DNA of 64,000 bases from an uncultured bacterium (GTDB lineage: Bacteria; Patescibacteriota; Saccharimonadia; Saccharimonadales; Saccharimonadaceae). How positions within the stretch are numbered: the stretch's first letter is position 1; every line of letters begins with the position of its first letter. This document shows, piece by piece, positions 25,527-33,185 of this stretch. The stretch is taken from the NCBI GenBank assembly GCA_902761145.1, contig CACWJA010000002.1, positions 1-64,000 of the forward strand, read 5' to 3'. Position numbers and translations under genes: made by a program. The notes beneath the pieces were generated by a model. It ran no database searches. It was not told the origin of the DNA and saw only the letters and a program-made list of their open reading frames with translations.

Positions 25527-25582
25527 AACTTATCTGTAATAGGTTTGTTCTATAAAATGTACAGTAATTGCTGTCGCCCTTG

Positions 25583-25750
25583 CATAATTCACCACAATTT
25601 CGGAATCTACGCATGGAATCTAAAGAATTTATCATATTGCTTCGCTCCTGAAGCTCGCTTCGCTTGTGCGTCCCAAGGGGCAGACGGCTGATCAAACTCG
25701 CTAAAGCCAAGTTTGACCTAAATGCTCCTCAATACTAGTGAATTATACAA
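25583..25750. repeat. R2 element copy 1 (conserved ends, variable centre)
   Basis: The left end (CATAATTCACCACAATTTCG) and the right end (CCTCAATACTAGTGAATTAT) are shared with the copy at 60511, while the middle differs. The ends contain inverted ATAATTCAC/GTGAATTAT. The centre of this copy has GCGTCCCAAGGGGCAGACGG, which also occurs in the tRNA-Thr units (one base different). It lies between convergent genes. Confidence 0.65.
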
Positions 25751-25775
25751 TGGCACTTTATCGTATGGGGGCATA

Positions 25776-26444
25776 TTAGAAAGTGCGCATTTTGTCGAAT
25801 GGGAAGAGGCGTAATACTACTGGGCCGATAATACGGCAGTAAGGTATAGTGCCGAGACCATTGCGGGAATCCCAGGAATTAGATCCTTCACGATTGTCGC
25901 CAGATACGAATAGTTCGCCATCTGGAACTACAGTGTCTACTTCGCCTGAGGTTTTTTCTTTGGGGCCATCGGTGTCGGAAGTACGCCAATCTTTGTCGTA
26001 GACATAGCCATCAGGGTGTTCGTCGTTGTATATAGTCATAACGCCGTTTTTGACGGTAACGCGCTCGCCTGGGAAGGCGATGACGCGCTTAATGATGTAC
26101 TGATCGCTGACGTTTGCGGGTAGATTGCAAGTCATGGGGTGCTTTACGCCTTGAGCTTTGTATTCGGCTACTTTAGCTTCGTCTTCATTCATGAAGACGA
26201 TAATTTGACCACGCTCGGGGACATATTCTTGCCCAACGAAGTGGGCCCAGGATACGGCAGCACGATTAACTATGACGCGGTCGTCGCCATGAAGGGTGTT
26301 TTCCATGCTACCGCCTACGACATTGTAAGAACGATATATATATGTATTAAGAAACATCGTGCCAAGTACGATGGCACCAATAAAAATAGCCAGACTAAGT
26401 AGGTCTTTGAATAATGGGTGTTTCTGAAAAAAAGTAGGTTCCAT
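25776..26444 (-). CDS. lepB: Signal peptidase I
   Basis: It removes signal peptides from exported proteins such as the adhesins here. The 222-aa protein has one N-terminal membrane helix (about residues 12-34), the catalytic Ser in GGSMENTL, the catalytic Lys in QYIIKRVIAFPGE and the box SGDNREGSNSWDSRN. Length is normal for a single-helix form. TATAAT is 7 nt before ATG, and the region up to the divergent gene at 26503 is only 58 bp. Confidence 0.95.
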   Translation of the reverse strand: MEPTFFQKHPLFKDLLSLAIFIGAIVLGTMFLNTYIYRSYNVVGGSMENTLHGDDRVIVNRAAVSWAHFVGQEYVPERGQIIVFMNEDEAKVAEYKAQGVKHPMTCNLPANVSDQYIIKRVIAFPGERVTVKNGVMTIYNDEHPDGYVYDKDWRTSDTDGPKEKTSGEVDTVVPDGELFVSGDNREGSNSWDSRNGLGTIPYCRIIGPVVLRLFPFDKMRTF

Positions 26445-26502
26445 GAAAATAATTATAACATTATTTAAGCTTAATTTAAATTATTTGTTATAATATATAA
26501 GT

Positions 26503-27285
26503 ATGGCAGATTATGTATTAGTAAGAAAATCTAGAAATATTGCTAGTAGCATGGTGCATGTATTTTTGAACATCTTGCTAGGTGTGGGTGCTGTGTTGGT
26601 AACAGTGCTATCTGCAAGTCCTGTGCTTGGATTGATATTGGTATTGGTATCAAAGTGGCGGGTCTTTGCTGTGAGGGGGCGATATATATGGTTAAATGTA
26701 AAGTCTAATCTAGTGGACATAATTGTGGGTATAAGTGTGGTGCTGTTGGCTTATTATGCTAATGGATCTTTTATGGTTGTGAATGTCATTCTTGCGATTT
26801 TTTATTGCGTATGGCTTATAGTGATTAAGCCTCTATCATCGGAAAAAGCTGCTTTGGCACAGTCTCTTATTGCGGTGTTTTTGGGCATGAGCGCTTCGGC
26901 GATAATGGCGGCCAATCTTAATTCTATCGTGATAGTATTACTTGCTTTTATGATTGGGTTTGCGGTAAGCCGGCATGTGTTAGTACAAAGCAATGATAAA
27001 AATTATACACTTACTACTCTAGTATGTGGACTTGCTTTTGCTGAGGTAGCTTGGTTGTGCCAGACTTGGTCTATAATATATACTTTTGGCGGTACTGGGA
27101 TAAGAGTTCCACAGGTTTCTATCATTTTGACTATTTTTGCGTTCGTATATAATTATACACGCCAGGCGATGGTGCGCTATCAAGATGATTTTAGATTTAA
27201 GCATATTCTTGGGCCTGTAGTGTTTGGGGCCGTGTTGGTGGGCATAATAGTTTTATGGTTTAGTAATCCAATATTTAATATATAA
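26503..27285 (+). CDS. Polytopic membrane protein, unknown
   Basis: The 260-aa protein has about eight membrane helices and a basic N-terminus (MADYVLVRKSRN). I recognise no family motif. It ends 11 nt before the HtrA gene, whose SD overlaps this gap, so the two are probably co-transcribed and it may support envelope quality control. TATAAT is 8 nt before ATG. Confidence 0.8.
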   Translation: MADYVLVRKSRNIASSMVHVFLNILLGVGAVLVTVLSASPVLGLILVLVSKWRVFAVRGRYIWLNVKSNLVDIIVGISVVLLAYYANGSFMVVNVILAIFYCVWLIVIKPLSSEKAALAQSLIAVFLGMSASAIMAANLNSIVIVLLAFMIGFAVSRHVLVQSNDKNYTLTTLVCGLAFAEVAWLCQTWSIIYTFGGTGIRVPQVSIILTIFAFVYNYTRQAMVRYQDDFRFKHILGPVVFGAVLVGIIVLWFSNPIFNI

Positions 27286-27296
27286 AGGAGGTAAAA

Positions 27297-28598
27297 ATGG
27301 ATGAACAAGATACTAAGTCAGTTTCTGACGAAAAAAATAACGTCGTAGATGCGGGTGCTGAGGTAGAATCTACACCTGATAGCGAGAAGAATGACGCTTC
27401 GGACACTATACAGGCGGAGGCGACCAAGGAAGATACAAATTTTGCAGTATCTACTACAGAAACTGCAAAAAAATGTGGATGTAAATGCAATAATACTACT
27501 GCGATAGCGATATCTGTGGCTGCCCTGCTAATGGGTGGATGCGGATTGGGACTGGGTCTTACTGCTTATAAGAAGACTTCTGAACCGCTAACACTTCTTA
27601 CTAGTGGTCAGGATGGGAATTCTGCGAATTTTGTAGAAGGATCGATAGCGGAAATTGCAAATAAAGTGTCTGTGAGTGTTGTGTCGATAGTTACTTCTAC
27701 GAAAACAACGAATTTCTTTGGGCAAGACTATGAATCCGCTGCTGCTGGTACTGGCATAATCGTAACTGATGATGGATATATTCTTACAAATAAACATGTA
27801 ATAAATGGCGCGACAAATATAACGGTGATTTTGGATGACGGCACTACCTATGAAGATGTGGAACTTGTTGCTGTTGATCCATTAAACGATGTTGCTTTTT
27901 TGAAGGTAAAAGATGTTTCTGGGCTAACTGCTGCCACCTTGGGTGACTCCAAGACGCTAAATGTAGGCCAACAGGTGATGGCAATAGGTAATGCTTTGGG
28001 GCAATATCAAAATACTGTAACTGTGGGCGTGGTTTCGGGGCTTGGCAGGTCAGTGACGGCTTCGGATGAATCTGGATCTAATGTCGAAACTCTTACCGAT
28101 ATGATTCAAACTGATGCTGCTATCAACTCTGGTAATTCTGGTGGGCCGTTAGTAAATGCTGCTGGTCAAGTAATTGGTATAAATACAGCTACTTCGTCTA
28201 CTGCTGAAAACATGGGATTTGCTATACCTATATCTTCTGTTAAGGGTATGCTTGCGCAGTTGCAAGAAACTGGTACGGCTAAGAGGGCTTATTTGGGTGT
28301 GTATACTGCAGAGATTACTCCTGAAGTAGCCAAGGCTTATAATTTGCCAGTGAATTCTGGTGCCTATATATATAGCTCTTCGTCTTATTCTGCTATAGCA
28401 AAAGATAGCCCTGCTGCGAAGGCTGGCCTTAAGGATAAAGATATTGTGGTTGCAGTAAATGGTGTGGAAGTGGGTAAGGCTGGAACGTTGGCAGACCTTA
28501 TTGGGGAATACAAACCTGGTGATACTGTGCAGCTAACCATCAAGCGTGAGGGTAATGATATGGCGGTAAATGTTACTCTTGAGGAATATAAAAAGTAA
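27297..28598 (+). CDS. HtrA/DegP-type serine protease with PDZ domain
   Basis: The protein degrades or refolds misfolded proteins outside the membrane. It has an acidic cytoplasmic N-terminus (1-58), a Cys-rich KKCGCKC, a membrane helix (about 66-90), a trypsin-like domain with His167 (TNKHVIN), Asp198 (LNDVAFL) and Ser281 (GNSGGPL), and one PDZ domain (about 310-430). Length 433 aa is typical for membrane-anchored HtrA with one PDZ. AAAGGAGG precedes ATG. Its terminator lies inside the convergent prmC gene. Confidence 0.95.
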   Translation: MDEQDTKSVSDEKNNVVDAGAEVESTPDSEKNDASDTIQAEATKEDTNFAVSTTETAKKCGCKCNNTTAIAISVAALLMGGCGLGLGLTAYKKTSEPLTLLTSGQDGNSANFVEGSIAEIANKVSVSVVSIVTSTKTTNFFGQDYESAAAGTGIIVTDDGYILTNKHVINGATNITVILDDGTTYEDVELVAVDPLNDVAFLKVKDVSGLTAATLGDSKTLNVGQQVMAIGNALGQYQNTVTVGVVSGLGRSVTASDESGSNVETLTDMIQTDAAINSGNSGGPLVNAAGQVIGINTATSSTAENMGFAIPISSVKGMLAQLQETGTAKRAYLGVYTAEITPEVAKAYNLPVNSGAYIYSSSSYSAIAKDSPAAKAGLKDKDIVVAVNGVEVGKAGTLADLIGEYKPGDTVQLTIKREGNDMAVNVTLEEYKK

Positions 28599-29250
28599 TA
28601 ATAAAACCACGGGCCTCCAGAAATTGGAGGCCTTTTTTTGAGGCGTATTCAATGATCTCGTCGTGCTGGCACGGGTCGGCTTCTAGTACGATATATGGGA
28701 TGTGAAGATTTGCAGATTGATCGATGAGTTTTTTAATAAGGCCAAGACCGTGGTCGTCCGCATAGAGTGCGATGCTCGGCTCAAAGGATAACGCATTTTT
28801 ATCAAGCCATTCCCAATCGGTATCTACATACGGGAGATTTGCTATTACTAGGGTAGGCAGAGGGAGTTCTCTACTATTGACTTTTTCTAAGAGGTGTGAT
28901 ATAATAAAAGGTATGGTGACGCTATGTTTTGTGGCGTTTTTTTGTGCTACTTGCAGGGCTTTTTCAGATATATCACATCCGTAGACTTTTGCTTCTGGAA
29001 GTTCTTTTTTGACGGTGATAGCTATACAACCAGAGCCTGTACCTACATCCAAGATGATAGGATTTGGCGGTAGTATCCTTGGGGTTGGCTTGACTCCTGG
29101 CAAATATGGCTTGCCAGACAGATTAAGCACTGTGTCTATGATCTGCTCTGTTTCTGGGCGGGGAATTAGTACGTCTGGACTAACTATAAAATCTCGCCCG
29201 TAGAAATCTTGGTAGCCGATGTTATATGCTTTCGGTGAGGGCGCGTTCAT
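28573..29250 (-). CDS. prmC: Release-factor glutamine methyltransferase, short form
   Basis: PrmC methylates the Gln of the GGQ motif in release factors. The 225-aa protein has [15 protein letters not shown], the SAM site [10 protein letters not shown] and ANLPYVD where the family has NPPY. It lacks most of the N-terminal helical domain that docks the release factor (usual length about 280 aa). It overlaps prfA by 29 nt, its substrate's gene, which supports the assignment, and overlaps htrA tail to tail by 26 nt. Confidence 0.87.
   Translation of the reverse strand: MNAPSPKAYNIGYQDFYGRDFIVSPDVLIPRPETEQIIDTVLNLSGKPYLPGVKPTPRILPPNPIILDVGTGSGCIAITVKKELPEAKVYGCDISEKALQVAQKNATKHSVTIPFIISHLLEKVNSRELPLPTLVIANLPYVDTDWEWLDKNALSFEPSIALYADDHGLGLIKKLIDQSANLHIPYIVLEADPCQHDEIIEYASKKGLQFLEARGFIITFYIPQE
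28612..28639 (+). terminator. htrA terminator embedded in prmC coding sequence
   Basis: GGCCTCC-agaaatt-GGAGGCC followed by TTTTTTT lies 14 nt after the htrA stop on the plus strand. On the minus strand the same bases encode [10 protein letters not shown] of PrmC. Confidence 0.85.
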
Positions 29251-30265
29251 TTTTGGTGAGTTCTTTTACTATATCATCGATATCGCCATTCATGACGGCA
29301 GGGATGTTGCTGCGAGAATAATGGATGCGGTGATCTGTGACCCGATCTTGTGGGAAGTTGTATGTGCGGATTTTTTCGCTTCGATCGCCTGTGCCGATGA
29401 GGGATTTGCGCGCTTCGCTGGCGTTTTTACGCTCTTCTTCTTTTTTCTTTTCGAGTAAGCGCGAGCGTAGGATATTCATAGCTTTGATACGATTTTGCTG
29501 TTGACTACGTTCGTCTTGCATGGCAACTACTAGGCCAGTAGGCAAATGGGTGATACGCACGGCAGAATCGGTAGTGTTAACTCCTTGACCTCCGTGACCA
29601 CCAGAACGATATATGTCTATGCGTAAGTCTTCGGGATTGATCTCTAGATCTTCTTCGGCTGCTTCTGGCAATACAGCTACCGTAGCAGTAGACGTGTGGA
29701 TACGGCCTTGAGACTCAGTTACAGGCACGCGTTGTACTCGGTGGACGCCTCCTTCGAATTTGAGCTGGCCGTAGGCGTTGTCGCCAGATACTTTGAAAAT
29801 GACCTCTTTCATGCCACCGGCTTCGTTTTCGTTTTTGGAAATTAACTCAGATTTGAGGTGGTGGGATTCGGAATATTTTAGGTACATGCGGTATAGCTCT
29901 CCAGCGAAGAGACTGGCTTCGTCGCCGCCTGCACCAGCGCGTATTTCAATGATTGCTGGCTTATCGTCAGCTGGGTCACGAGGTATTAGTAGTTCTTCTA
30001 ACCGCTCTTTAGCTGCAGAGATTTTATCTTTTAGAGTTTGGACGTCTTCTTTGGCTATGTCTCCTAGCTCCGGGTCATTGATCAGACTTTCTGCTTCTTT
30101 GAGATTAGCTTCGTCTTGAGCGATAGTGGCATCTAGATCGATAATTTCATGAAGTAGACTGGCGCGTTTTGACTTGGTAGCAAATGTTGGATCGGAGAAT
30201 GCATCGGGGCGAGCCAGAAAAGCCTCTATGTCTTGTAACTCTGTTTTAATTTTTGTTAAATCCAT
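29222..30265 (-). CDS. prfA: Peptide chain release factor 1
   Basis: RF1 ends translation at UAA and UAG. The 347-aa protein has the N-terminal helical domain, the catalytic GGQ in [16 protein letters not shown], and the usual C-terminal domain ([14 protein letters not shown]). It starts 6 nt after TATAAT, in a 22-bp gap shared with divergent tRNA-Val. prmC overlaps its end. Nothing is unusual in length. Confidence 0.97.
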   Translation of the reverse strand: MDLTKIKTELQDIEAFLARPDAFSDPTFATKSKRASLLHEIIDLDATIAQDEANLKEAESLINDPELGDIAKEDVQTLKDKISAAKERLEELLIPRDPADDKPAIIEIRAGAGGDEASLFAGELYRMYLKYSESHHLKSELISKNENEAGGMKEVIFKVSGDNAYGQLKFEGGVHRVQRVPVTESQGRIHTSTATVAVLPEAAEEDLEINPEDLRIDIYRSGGHGGQGVNTTDSAVRITHLPTGLVVAMQDERSQQQNRIKAMNILRSRLLEKKKEEERKNASEARKSLIGTGDRSEKIRTYNFPQDRVTDHRIHYSRSNIPAVMNGDIDDIVKELTKNERALTESI

Positions 30266-30267
30266 GG

Positions 30268-30277
30268 TATAATTATA
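30268..30277. promoter_or_regulatory. Overlapping bidirectional -10 boxes of prfA and tRNA-Val
   Basis: The 10-bp palindrome TATAATTATA contains one TATAAT on each strand, offset by four bases. The minus-strand box is 6 nt from the prfA ATG and the plus-strand box is 14 nt from tRNA-Val, so the two promoters probably exclude each other. Confidence 0.65.
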
Positions 30278-30287
30278 GCATAATTTT

Positions 30288-30364
30288 GGATCCTTAGCTC
30301 AGTTGGCTAGAGCGTACGATTCACATTCGTAAGGTCACAGGTTCGAGCCCTGTAGGATCCACCA
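30288..30364 (+). tRNA. tRNA-Val(CAC)
   Basis: Acceptor GGAUCCU/AGGAUCC, anticodon stem UACGA/UCGUA with loop UUCACAU (anticodon CAC), T-arm ACAGG/CCUGU and encoded CCA. Copies of its 3' end lie at 30365-30421 and 32564-32620. Confidence 0.95.
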
Positions 30365-30421
30365 TTTTATGACAAAAGTTAATGGCTCGGACCTTCGGTG
30401 TGAGCCCTGTAGGATCCACCA
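30365..30421 (+). repeat. tRNA-Val 3'-end copy A
   Basis: TTTATGACAAAAGTTAATGG, then CTCGGACCTTCGGTGTGAG, then CCCTGTAGGATCCACCA, the tRNA-Val T-arm to CCA. It is about 93% identical over 57 bp to copy B at 32564 and forms the left boundary of the islet. Confidence 0.85.
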
Positions 30422-30508
30422 AACGGGTTATAAAATAATATTTAACTATTTCGTAATCTATAAATGCCTGTTAAATCCCTTGGTAAAATAGAGGGCTATT
30501 TTTTGTTA
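30421..30508. repeat. R3 left-end repeat of cassette 1
   Basis: It aligns at roughly 80% with 31400-31486 (shared CGTAATCTATAAAT, CCTGTTAAA and AAAATAGAGGGCTATT). Both copies directly follow a CCACCA-type end and finish with a weak CCCT/AGGG or CCTCT/AGAGG hairpin and a T-rich tail. Confidence 0.75.
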
Positions 30509-30549
30509 CTCTACCATTTCTAAACTGAATAATCTTTGAAAAGAGTGGA

Positions 30550-30574
30550 AAAGGCCCCCGAAACAGGGACCTTT
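30550..30574 (-). terminator. Terminator of the 79-aa membrane protein
   Basis: On the minus strand AAAGG.CCC pairs with GGG..CCTTT, followed by TTCC. It lies about 20 nt beyond the stop codon at 30594. Confidence 0.6.
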
Positions 30575-30593
30575 CGATGAATATCATACCAGA

Positions 30594-30833
30594 TTAATCG
30601 GCGTCGTCGTTATGTTGCTCGTGGCTAGATACATTCTCGTCTCTCGTTTTCTCGCTTCTCATCTTTTTGATGATGGATTTAATGCAGTGAGGGACTTCTC
30701 TGTATACAATGATTTCAATGATGCAATATGCAATGACGAAAAACGCTATGCCAGCCAGAATGGCAGAGATATAGTACCATGCTGAGTGCTGTTCGGTTGG
30801 TTCGTGAAGGAACCACCATGTGATAGTTGGCAT
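30594..30833 (-). CDS. Small single-TM protein, 79 aa (cassette 1)
   Basis: MPTITWWFLHEPTEQHS leads into one or two membrane helices (about residues 19-42), then a basic and finally an acidic/His-rich tail. No family is recognised. It is convincing as a gene because of a near-consensus promoter, an SD (AAAGGGGG, 9 nt before ATG) and a terminator. It sits in the first cassette between the tRNA-Val 3' copies, so it was probably acquired. Confidence 0.65.
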   Translation of the reverse strand: MPTITWWFLHEPTEQHSAWYYISAILAGIAFFVIAYCIIEIIVYREVPHCIKSIIKKMRSEKTRDENVSSHEQHNDDAD

Positions 30834-30879
30834 TATGCACGCCCCCTTTCCAATTGACGCTAGGTTTTGATATTCGCAA

Positions 30880-30923
30880 AGGACAATCCTTTATAATTAT
30901 ACCAATTTTTTGCAAATTGTCAA
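30880..30923 (-). promoter_or_regulatory. Promoter and leader hairpin of the 79-aa gene
   Basis: Minus strand: TTGACA (30918-30923), 16-bp spacer, TATAAT (30896-30901), followed by AAAGGA-ttg-TCCTTT, a perfect 6-bp hairpin near the 5' end of the mRNA. The leader is about 55 nt long. Confidence 0.75.
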
Positions 30924-31098
30924 TATTTAGCCTACATTTATGCTTATTGTGCAATATGCAATATCTACAGACAAATTGCGACTCAGGAATCATAGTTGTG
31001 GTTGTCTAGGTTCTTCTTTACGTCTTCCTTGCAAAGATTGTTGATACTCGTTTAATTCATCCCCACTGGGTTTTATATAATTTGGTATTTTCGCCGGA

Positions 31099-31353
31099 GT
31101 GATAAATCTATCAAAATATTTCATAATTACTTCTGATGAAGATCTCGATAAACCTCAGAGCTATAACGGCATAAATAGAGTGCAGGTAATTTTTGGGTCA
31201 CACCACAATGACAGCAACGACAAAGAAAGAAATGTAGAAATTAAGGAATTTGCCAAGAAATATAATGAGATGATTTACGCCATCCCGGATGAAAGCACTA
31301 TCATAATAGAAGACGACAATCTGAAGGAGGCTGGCAAAATATACCATTTTTAA
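31099..31353 (+). CDS. Hypothetical soluble protein, 84 aa (cassette 1)
   Basis: GTG start; TATATAATTTGG lies about 17 nt upstream and no good SD is present. The protein is charged (YFIITSDEDLDKPQSYNGIN...KIYHF) with a likely alpha/beta fold. I recognise no family. It is the last gene before the R4 end of cassette 1. It could be a truncated gene. Confidence 0.4.
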   Translation: MINLSKYFIITSDEDLDKPQSYNGINRVQVIFGSHHNDSNDKERNVEIKEFAKKYNEMIYAIPDESTIIIEDDNLKEAGKIYHF

Positions 31354-31361
31354 CCGGCCTT

Positions 31362-31400
31362 TTTATAAACTGTTAAAGTCTGGCGAATTAGGCCCCACCA
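31362..31400. repeat. R4 right-end repeat of cassette 1
   Basis: TTTATAAACTGTTAAAGTCT followed by GGCGAATTAGGCCCCACCA matches about 31 of 39 bases at 32521-32559. It directly abuts the R3 repeat of cassette 2. Confidence 0.7.
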
Positions 31401-31486
31401 AACGGTTTATAAAAATATTTTCATCTATTACGTAATCTATAAATTCCTGTTAAACCTCTCAACAAAATAGAGGGCTATTATGTGTC
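31400..31486. repeat. R3 left-end repeat of cassette 2
   Basis: This is the second copy of the repeat at 30421-30508, here preceded by GGCCCCACCA instead of the tRNA-Val copy. Confidence 0.75.
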
Positions 31487-31570
31487 ATTTTTGTGACAAA
31501 AATACGCCAAAAAAATCGTAATTTACCCCTATGATTTTGGCTGTTAGATCCCCAACAATACGGCTGAAGA

Positions 31571-32476
31571 CTAATTGACTTTGTTAATCGGATCGTCTGC
31601 CACGGAGAGTATTGACTGTACCCAAATTTCGAACATTTTTTCAAGAGATTCTTGAGTATAGTAGGCATTGTATGGGGTGACGAAAACATTACCTCTATAT
31701 TCTTTGCTCAAATCATCGCTTTCAAAGGCGACGCCGCCAAGTTTACCATCTTCCACCATTTGCGCCATTCTTAACGCTACGTCTTCAAAACCATTCGCTA
31801 CAATGATTACCTTCGTTTGAGGGCTAAACTTTGACAGATCATTAAACAAAGCGAGACTCTCTGGATTTTTTGAAATTGTAATAAACATATACTCGCTTTT
31901 ATTGAGCATTTTATCGAAATCTAAATAATGATATTCTGGATCATTCTGATTATGTGAATAATAGCAGATTTCATCACGACCAATAATACCATCCAACTTC
32001 TTTGCAAGGGCATGACCAATTGCCCCGAAGCCAATTATATCTGTTGGCTTGCCGTACATGTCTTCGCCAATAAACTCTTTATCCCAGTTCATCTTGCCTT
32101 CTTTTTTAAAAAGAGGAAGCTTCTTCGCAAGGGCTAAAGCCATCATTACACATTTTTCTGCAACAGAATTTGTTGCATAGTGCGGCACGTTAGTGACAGC
32201 AATGCCTTTCTCAGAACAATAAGCACAGTCCACCCATTCGTAACCAGTCGTTTCTAGGCAAATGGCTCTTATATTCGGTGTTTTATCTATGATTTCGTTC
32301 TTAAATTCCCAGCCTACGATATCTGGATCTATGGCGATTACTTTCTCGCTCTCGTCATTAAAAAGAAGCTCATGCTCTGGTTCTTCTAGGATAACGACAT
32401 CCTCAAATTTTTCTTTCAAAAGATCTTTTTGTTCAGCAGTTAAATCATTTTGCCGGCAATAAATATATAGTTTCAT
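31571..32476 (-). CDS. D-2-hydroxyacid dehydrogenase family protein lacking catalytic residues (cassette 2)
   Basis: The 301-aa protein has the NAD-binding IIGFGAIGHALAKKL and the domain order of D-2-hydroxyacid dehydrogenases. The usual catalytic Arg motif (xARGxxVD) reads VANGFEDVAL, and the TPH.AG His motif reads TPYNAYYT. Loss of both Arg and His suggests it does not oxidise or reduce a 2-hydroxyacid in the usual way; it may bind NAD or have drifted. AAGGAG precedes ATG. It lies alone in cassette 2. Confidence 0.8.
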   Translation of the reverse strand: MKLYIYCRQNDLTAEQKDLLKEKFEDVVILEEPEHELLFNDESEKVIAIDPDIVGWEFKNEIIDKTPNIRAICLETTGYEWVDCAYCSEKGIAVTNVPHYATNSVAEKCVMMALALAKKLPLFKKEGKMNWDKEFIGEDMYGKPTDIIGFGAIGHALAKKLDGIIGRDEICYYSHNQNDPEYHYLDFDKMLNKSEYMFITISKNPESLALFNDLSKFSPQTKVIIVANGFEDVALRMAQMVEDGKLGGVAFESDDLSKEYRGNVFVTPYNAYYTQESLEKMFEIWVQSILSVADDPINKVN

Positions 32477-32520
32477 ATAGCTCCTTCCAATAAATTATAC
32501 CATCCTTGATATAAATCTTC

Positions 32521-32559
32521 TTTGTATGCTGTTAATACCTGGCGAATTAAGCCCCAACA
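32521..32559. repeat. R4 right-end repeat of cassette 2
   Basis: This is the second copy of the repeat at 31362-31400 and is followed within a few bases by tRNA-Val 3' copy B. Confidence 0.7.
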
Positions 32560-32563
32560 CTTT

Positions 32564-32620
32564 TTTTATGACAAAAGTTAATGGCTCGGACCTTCGGTGC
32601 GAGTCCTGTAGGATCCATCA
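32564..32620 (+). repeat. tRNA-Val 3'-end copy B
   Basis: It repeats copy A with about four changes (GGTGCGAGTCCTG; the end reads CATCA). It is the right boundary of the 2.2-kb islet that begins at 30365. Confidence 0.85.
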
Positions 32621-32746
32621 CATTGATATTTAAAAGTAAAAGAAGATGTTTTTAAAAATTCTAAACGTCTTAAGTTGTTACAATAGAGTTGACTTGTAGT
32701 TGTATGACTGGTAGAATTACGTCGTAATATAGGTGTGAGGTAAGGA

Positions 32747-32992
32747 ATGAAAAAGTTTGTGCTATATCTTGTGAGGTGGCAACTAAGTTCGCCAATACTT
32801 GCTGTATGTATGGTTTGGATGGGCGGGTGGAATGTAGCTGTAGCTACGATTGTTGCAAATTTAATAGGCGGATGTATTTTCTTTTGGGTAGATAAATGGA
32901 TATTTGGGGATAAGGGCTCTGTTCGCAATGGCAATGTTGCTTCTGATGGTGTAGTAACTATTTTGCCAACTAAGGCGGGTAGTTCTGATTAG
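32747..32992 (+). CDS. Small two-TM membrane protein before nrdD
   Basis: The 81-aa protein (MKKFVLYLVRWQLSSPILA...) has two membrane helices (about residues 12-30 and 33-50) followed by a hydrophilic tail. I know similar short proteins of unknown role from Gram-positive and Patescibacterial genomes. AGGTAAGG precedes ATG. It ends about 190 bp before nrdD and is outside the NrdR-like promoter, so it is probably a separate unit. Confidence 0.75.
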   Translation: MKKFVLYLVRWQLSSPILAVCMVWMGGWNVAVATIVANLIGGCIFFWVDKWIFGDKGSVRNGNVASDGVVTILPTKAGSSD

Positions 32993-33028
32993 CGGTAATT
33001 TTATTTGCAAAATTTATACATTAAAGTC

Positions 33029-33082
33029 TTGAAAATCCATATATAGTGTATTATACTAAGTGATAAGCACTATATGTGGCGT
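33029..33082 (+). promoter_or_regulatory. nrdDG promoter with two NrdR-box-like sites
   Basis: TTGAAA (33029-33034), a 17-bp spacer and TATACT (33052-33057) form the promoter. Two 16-bp sites at 33034-33049 (AATCCATATATAGTGT) and 33067-33082 (GCACTATATGTGGCGT) each match about 12 of 16 bases of the NrdR box and start 33 bp apart, about three helical turns, as NrdR pairs usually do. They overlap the -35/spacer region and the start site. Confidence 0.65.
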
Positions 33083-33185
33083 GAAAAATGCAAAGTATGC
33101 CTATAATAGTATATATGTGAAGAATATATTATGGCACGCGATATATAGGAAGACAGATACACAATTAATTGAACAAGGAGGTAAA

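Noticed and set aside
31099-31353. Calling the 84-aa ORF part of a toxin-antitoxin pair with the 79-aa membrane protein
   Set aside because: The two are on opposite strands, more than 250 bp apart, and neither matches a toxin or antitoxin motif I can name.
30365-32620. Integrase or transposase inside the tRNA-Val islet
   Set aside because: None of the frames there shows a tyrosine or serine recombinase or a DDE transposase; any mobility must come from elsewhere.
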